Assembly: GCF_000499385.1 (NCBI RefSeq)
Contig: NW_013654875.1
Span: 62,001-126,000, forward strand
Length of the DNA stretch: 64,000 nucleotides
Source: Eimeria necatrix
Taxonomy: Eukaryota; Apicomplexa; Conoidasida; Eucoccidiorida; Eimeriidae
Direction of reading: 5' to 3'
Shown here: piece by piece, positions 61,139 to 64,000 of the stretch
How positions within the stretch are numbered: the stretch's first letter is position 1
Layout: each line of letters starts with the position of its first letter
Translations under genes and position numbers: made by a program
The notes under the pieces: generated by a model
What the model was told of the DNA's origin: nothing
Database searches by the model: none
The model's input: the letters and a program-made list of their open reading frames with translations, nothing else

Positions 61139-64000
61139 GTGGGTAGCAAATGGAGCAAATGAGGAGGAACTACTAGAAAATTCAACAGAAAGAGTGGGCT
61201 AAATGCGGTCAGAGACTGATTTTCCAAGGAAGGATACTAGGAACCAGCGGGGTGGGCGGTGTGTAACACAGCGGGGACAGCAGTCCCCCTTGTTTTTATC
61301 CGATTGCCAGTTTTGTTCCATGAAGCATAAACACTATGACAGTCATTCTTGTAACTATTAAGCTACTTACATCTGTTCTCAGATTTAGGTGATGAATTTC
61401 AACTTTATTTTGATGCCCTTAAGCTGTCTTGTCGACTGCCTGGAATCCAGTCAGAATGCCCATAGCCGTACCGTGGCAACACCGACCTAGCTAGCTCCCA
61501 ACTAGAATGTAACAGCTGAGTAAACTGCACCGGGCCACGTTTCCTAAGGAATTAAATGTAAGGGAAACAGATATGAGCCACATTCTCAGCCAATATACAG
61601 AGATATGTCTCGTAATCATACGAAATATGTATATAGCCCGCACGGACAGAGATAAGCCACATTCCCACCCAATATACAGAAATAGGTTTGGTAGTTGTGT
61701 GAAATTTGTAGCATGAGGGCTTTTTTTAACCAGATAGTGCTGTCAGAGTGGATCTGTACAGTGAAGACACAATGTGATCGTTTCGCACACGTGATGGACC
61801 ATCACTGGTCTCGGTGTGAGTCGCCACCTACGACTCACATCACAACTAAACACCTTCCATGGCTAAAGGCTTGAAGTTCTTCAAAATTATTTGTTTTTTA
61901 TGATCAACAGTGAGCAAGGCTGGAAACATTTTCCTGCACGCTCACGGGCTGCCGCAGAACATAGGCTGTCGATACAGCAAAACAGTTCAGTTGCGCATGC
62001 TTATCTGCACAGCTCTTTAGACAGGTACGCTGGCAAGCCCATTTATGCTAGCTACAAATTTTGTAGAATTACAAAACGTATCTCTGTACATTGGGCGGGA
62101 ATCTGGCTGATCCGTGCCCCCTCAATCGGACATGGCCTTGTGGATATAATTATTCACCTTGCTTCCCGTGCTAAATCTTCGACAAAACCCTAAAAAGGCG
62201 TCATTTTTGCAGAACGCTAAACGCGAAGTGCAGGCGATGCTGATAAACTGACAAACAGCTCTGAACTTGATCTGAATGCAAAACCGAAATAGCTTCGAAG
62301 AGTTAAACAGGGATATTGATCTGCTGCTGCTTTGTCCAGGTGCAGACTAGAGGAGAGGCTCTTTGAAGCGCGCTTTCCTCCAGGGCCCGTAGTGGCTCCT
62401 TCTGAGTGCTTTTACTGGGAAATTTTACAAGAAACAGGGAAATCTTTTCGTGCCCAAGAACTTCAGTCAGATCGCATATTGCAGTGCCACGTCACGAGCG
62501 TTTGCTGAAATCTTTAACTCGCGCTGTGCCCACAAAAGCTACTGTTTTGCCTGACCGCATTTCATTGCGTATATCAGGTTTCCAATCCATGTAGGCAAAA
62601 CCCGTCTACTTTGGCCCATAATCAGCTGCACTATCTGACGAGTTGCATTGCCAGCCAATTAGTTTCATGGCACAGACAATGCAAGCAATGCTCACCTTGC
62701 AGAGAGCAGTTTAGCTAGCTGTTTGCACTTTGATGGAAAATGACATTTGCGCAGTGGTTTCCAAAGATATCGGGCGTTCAAAGAGTAGTTGGGAACAGCG
62801 CTTGGGTCTGCCCCACAAGATAGAGCGACGGCCAGCATTTGAAGATGAAAGATACACTGGAATCATTTAACCACAACTTCTGTGTTTTCTCTGCCCCTCC
62901 AGTGCCCTTTCAGTTAGGCTTTCCCCAGAAGAAGGCGCACTACATTTGCATGCAACTATCTATACAAGTTCTTCGCGCATATTGTCACATGAAAGTGCAG
63001 CGCAGTTTCTTCTGTGCCGATGGACTATGGAGTTCACAATCGTGCCCCATTACATCTTCGGGCTGGTTAGTGAAGAGCCAAACGAAGGTCAGCGCTGGCC
63101 TTTATGCAAGTACCACAGAAAGTGCTGTAAAGGTCGTGATAGAGCCATGAGCTAGGTAAAAGCACATTCAAATACACCATATTACTTAGGTAGTGAGAAC
63201 AACTGAGCACGCTTGGACGTGTAGGTGAAAGCCTTAGAAACGTACAGCTCCATAGGCTTTAAAGCTACGGGATCTGTCGCTGAGGGCACCCCTCCAGTAA
63301 ACATGCGAAGGAAGGTTAGTTTCCCTTAAGAGAGAATGAGAGGAAAAACTGAATTCGTGTTGCAATAGGTCAAAGTGTCCTTTTACCTAGCTTTGCGCGC
63401 AAGTGCGGGTATAGGTTTCTTAGGCCATTACCCAACCAGTTCCATCCAGTGAGTGCTTCGAGCAACGAGCTAAGACCCATCTAGCTCCAACCCACCTGCC
63501 TTCAAATTGTTCTACGGCTGGTGCTTCTTGACTGTCAGGAATATCATAATGAAGAGCGCAGAATGCAAGGCATGAGGCTTTCAGCCACCTAAAATTCGTG
63601 TAGCGCAGATTTTGCTTGGACATGCCTCACATTGGTGTAGTCTTGGCGAGTCTCGTTTGCCGGTATTATCGCAGCCAGTTGTACTATGCGGTCATTATTT
63701 CGCATCTTTTCCTATCTGAAGCACCAACAAGTTGTAATAGTTAGCACAACATTGACTGTAGCGGAGCAAAGCTAAGCGATGGTGAAATGCTTTTAATGAA
63801 CTTGCACGCATTTGTCATGGCCCACGCTGTGAATTTCTGCGCAACAATTGCTAACGTATGGTGCTGTTGGGCTGCTCTTCCCTGTAAGTTATATGTTGCA
63901 GTCCCATTGATGTCAGACCTTGCAGGATACCTCTCTGAAGCGATGAGTCAATACTTAACGCGCTTTAGACATGCCTAAAACTTTTGGGTTCAGAGCAGCT
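61139..64000. other. Array spacer 4 (runs off the window)
   Basis: Homologous to the earlier spacers. It has no intact gene. The part 63585-63940 is inverted relative to the other units. Confidence 0.6.
63585..63940 (-). repeat. Inverted segment within array spacer 4
   Basis: Up to about 63584 the plus strand matches spacer 3 up to 58458. From ccacctaaaattcgtg (63585) it matches the reverse complement of spacer 3 near 58800 and runs backwards to acctctctgaag (63940). Then gatgagtcaatactt resumes the normal direction, as at about 53708. This is a simple 356-bp inversion. Confidence 0.75.

Larger units (their letters stand above)
44225..64000 (-). repeat. Tandem array of about 5.1-kb SAG units
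   Basis: The stop codons of the four genes are spaced 5047, 5138 and 5138 bp apart, and the spacers share sequence as well as the genes. A further homologous spacer begins at 61139 and runs off the right edge, so at least one more gene is expected beyond the window. Confidence 0.85.

Noticed and set aside
61891..62193. Plus-strand 100-codon frame in spacer 4, with relatives at 51609 and 56762
   Set aside because: The frame is not kept between copies of the spacer; substitutions and indels look neutral.
1..64000. CRISPR arrays, transposase or reverse transcriptase genes, rRNA
   Set aside because: None was seen. The repeated units on the right are gene duplications with unique spacers, and the window is eukaryotic.

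Overview
This window looks like nuclear DNA of a coccidian apicomplexan, most likely Eimeria or a close relative such as Cyclospora. Four things point there. Genes carry many short exons separated by T-rich GT-AG introns. (CAG)n-type tracts encode poly-Gln and poly-Ala (homopolymeric amino acid repeats, typical of Eimeria). A ClpS adaptor carries a long leader, suggesting an apicoplast. A tandem array encodes TA4/SAG-type GPI-anchored surface antigens. I could not run searches: family assignments come from motifs read by eye, and exon joins were chosen so that reading frame and intron phase agree.

Left part (1-12.9 kb). A partial Gln-rich protein (+, ends 1134), a Trm9/ALKBH8-type tRNA wobble-uridine methyltransferase (-, 2750-4921, 5 exons), an SNM1/Apollo-type metallo-beta-lactamase DNA-repair nuclease (+, 5737-8699), and a Zim17/HEP-type mitochondrial Hsp70 escort protein (+, 9756-11195). 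Middle (12.9-42.2 kb). An M1 alanyl/leucyl-type aminopeptidase (+, 12981-18992, 12 exons), an unrecognised four-span membrane protein (-, 21289-25452, 6 exons), a 1755-residue coiled-coil protein with two C-terminal cyclic-nucleotide-binding-like domains (+, 28886-35864, 9 exons), a ClpS protease adaptor (-, 37146-38426) and the fused folate enzyme HPPK-DHPS (-, 39458-42194, 6 exons). Long spacers between these genes hold little beyond short tandem duplications.

Right part (44.2-64 kb). A tandem array of about 5.1-kb units, each with one five-exon surface-antigen gene on the minus strand (44225-45936, 49272-50877, 54410-55965, 59548-61138). All four can be spliced into full-length proteins of 265-272 residues with signal peptide, six mature cysteines and a GPI-type tail. 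Exons 3, 4 and 5 have identical lengths (98, 201, 109 nt) in all copies; nearly all length change lies in an acidic segment of exon 2. The spacers are repeats too, and the last one carries a 356-bp inversion near the right edge of the window.

The left and middle genes are housekeeping functions of separate compartments (tRNA modification, DNA repair, mitochondrial chaperone, peptide turnover, apicoplast proteolysis, folate synthesis) with no operon logic. The right third is a parasite-specific, fast-evolving surface-antigen cluster.
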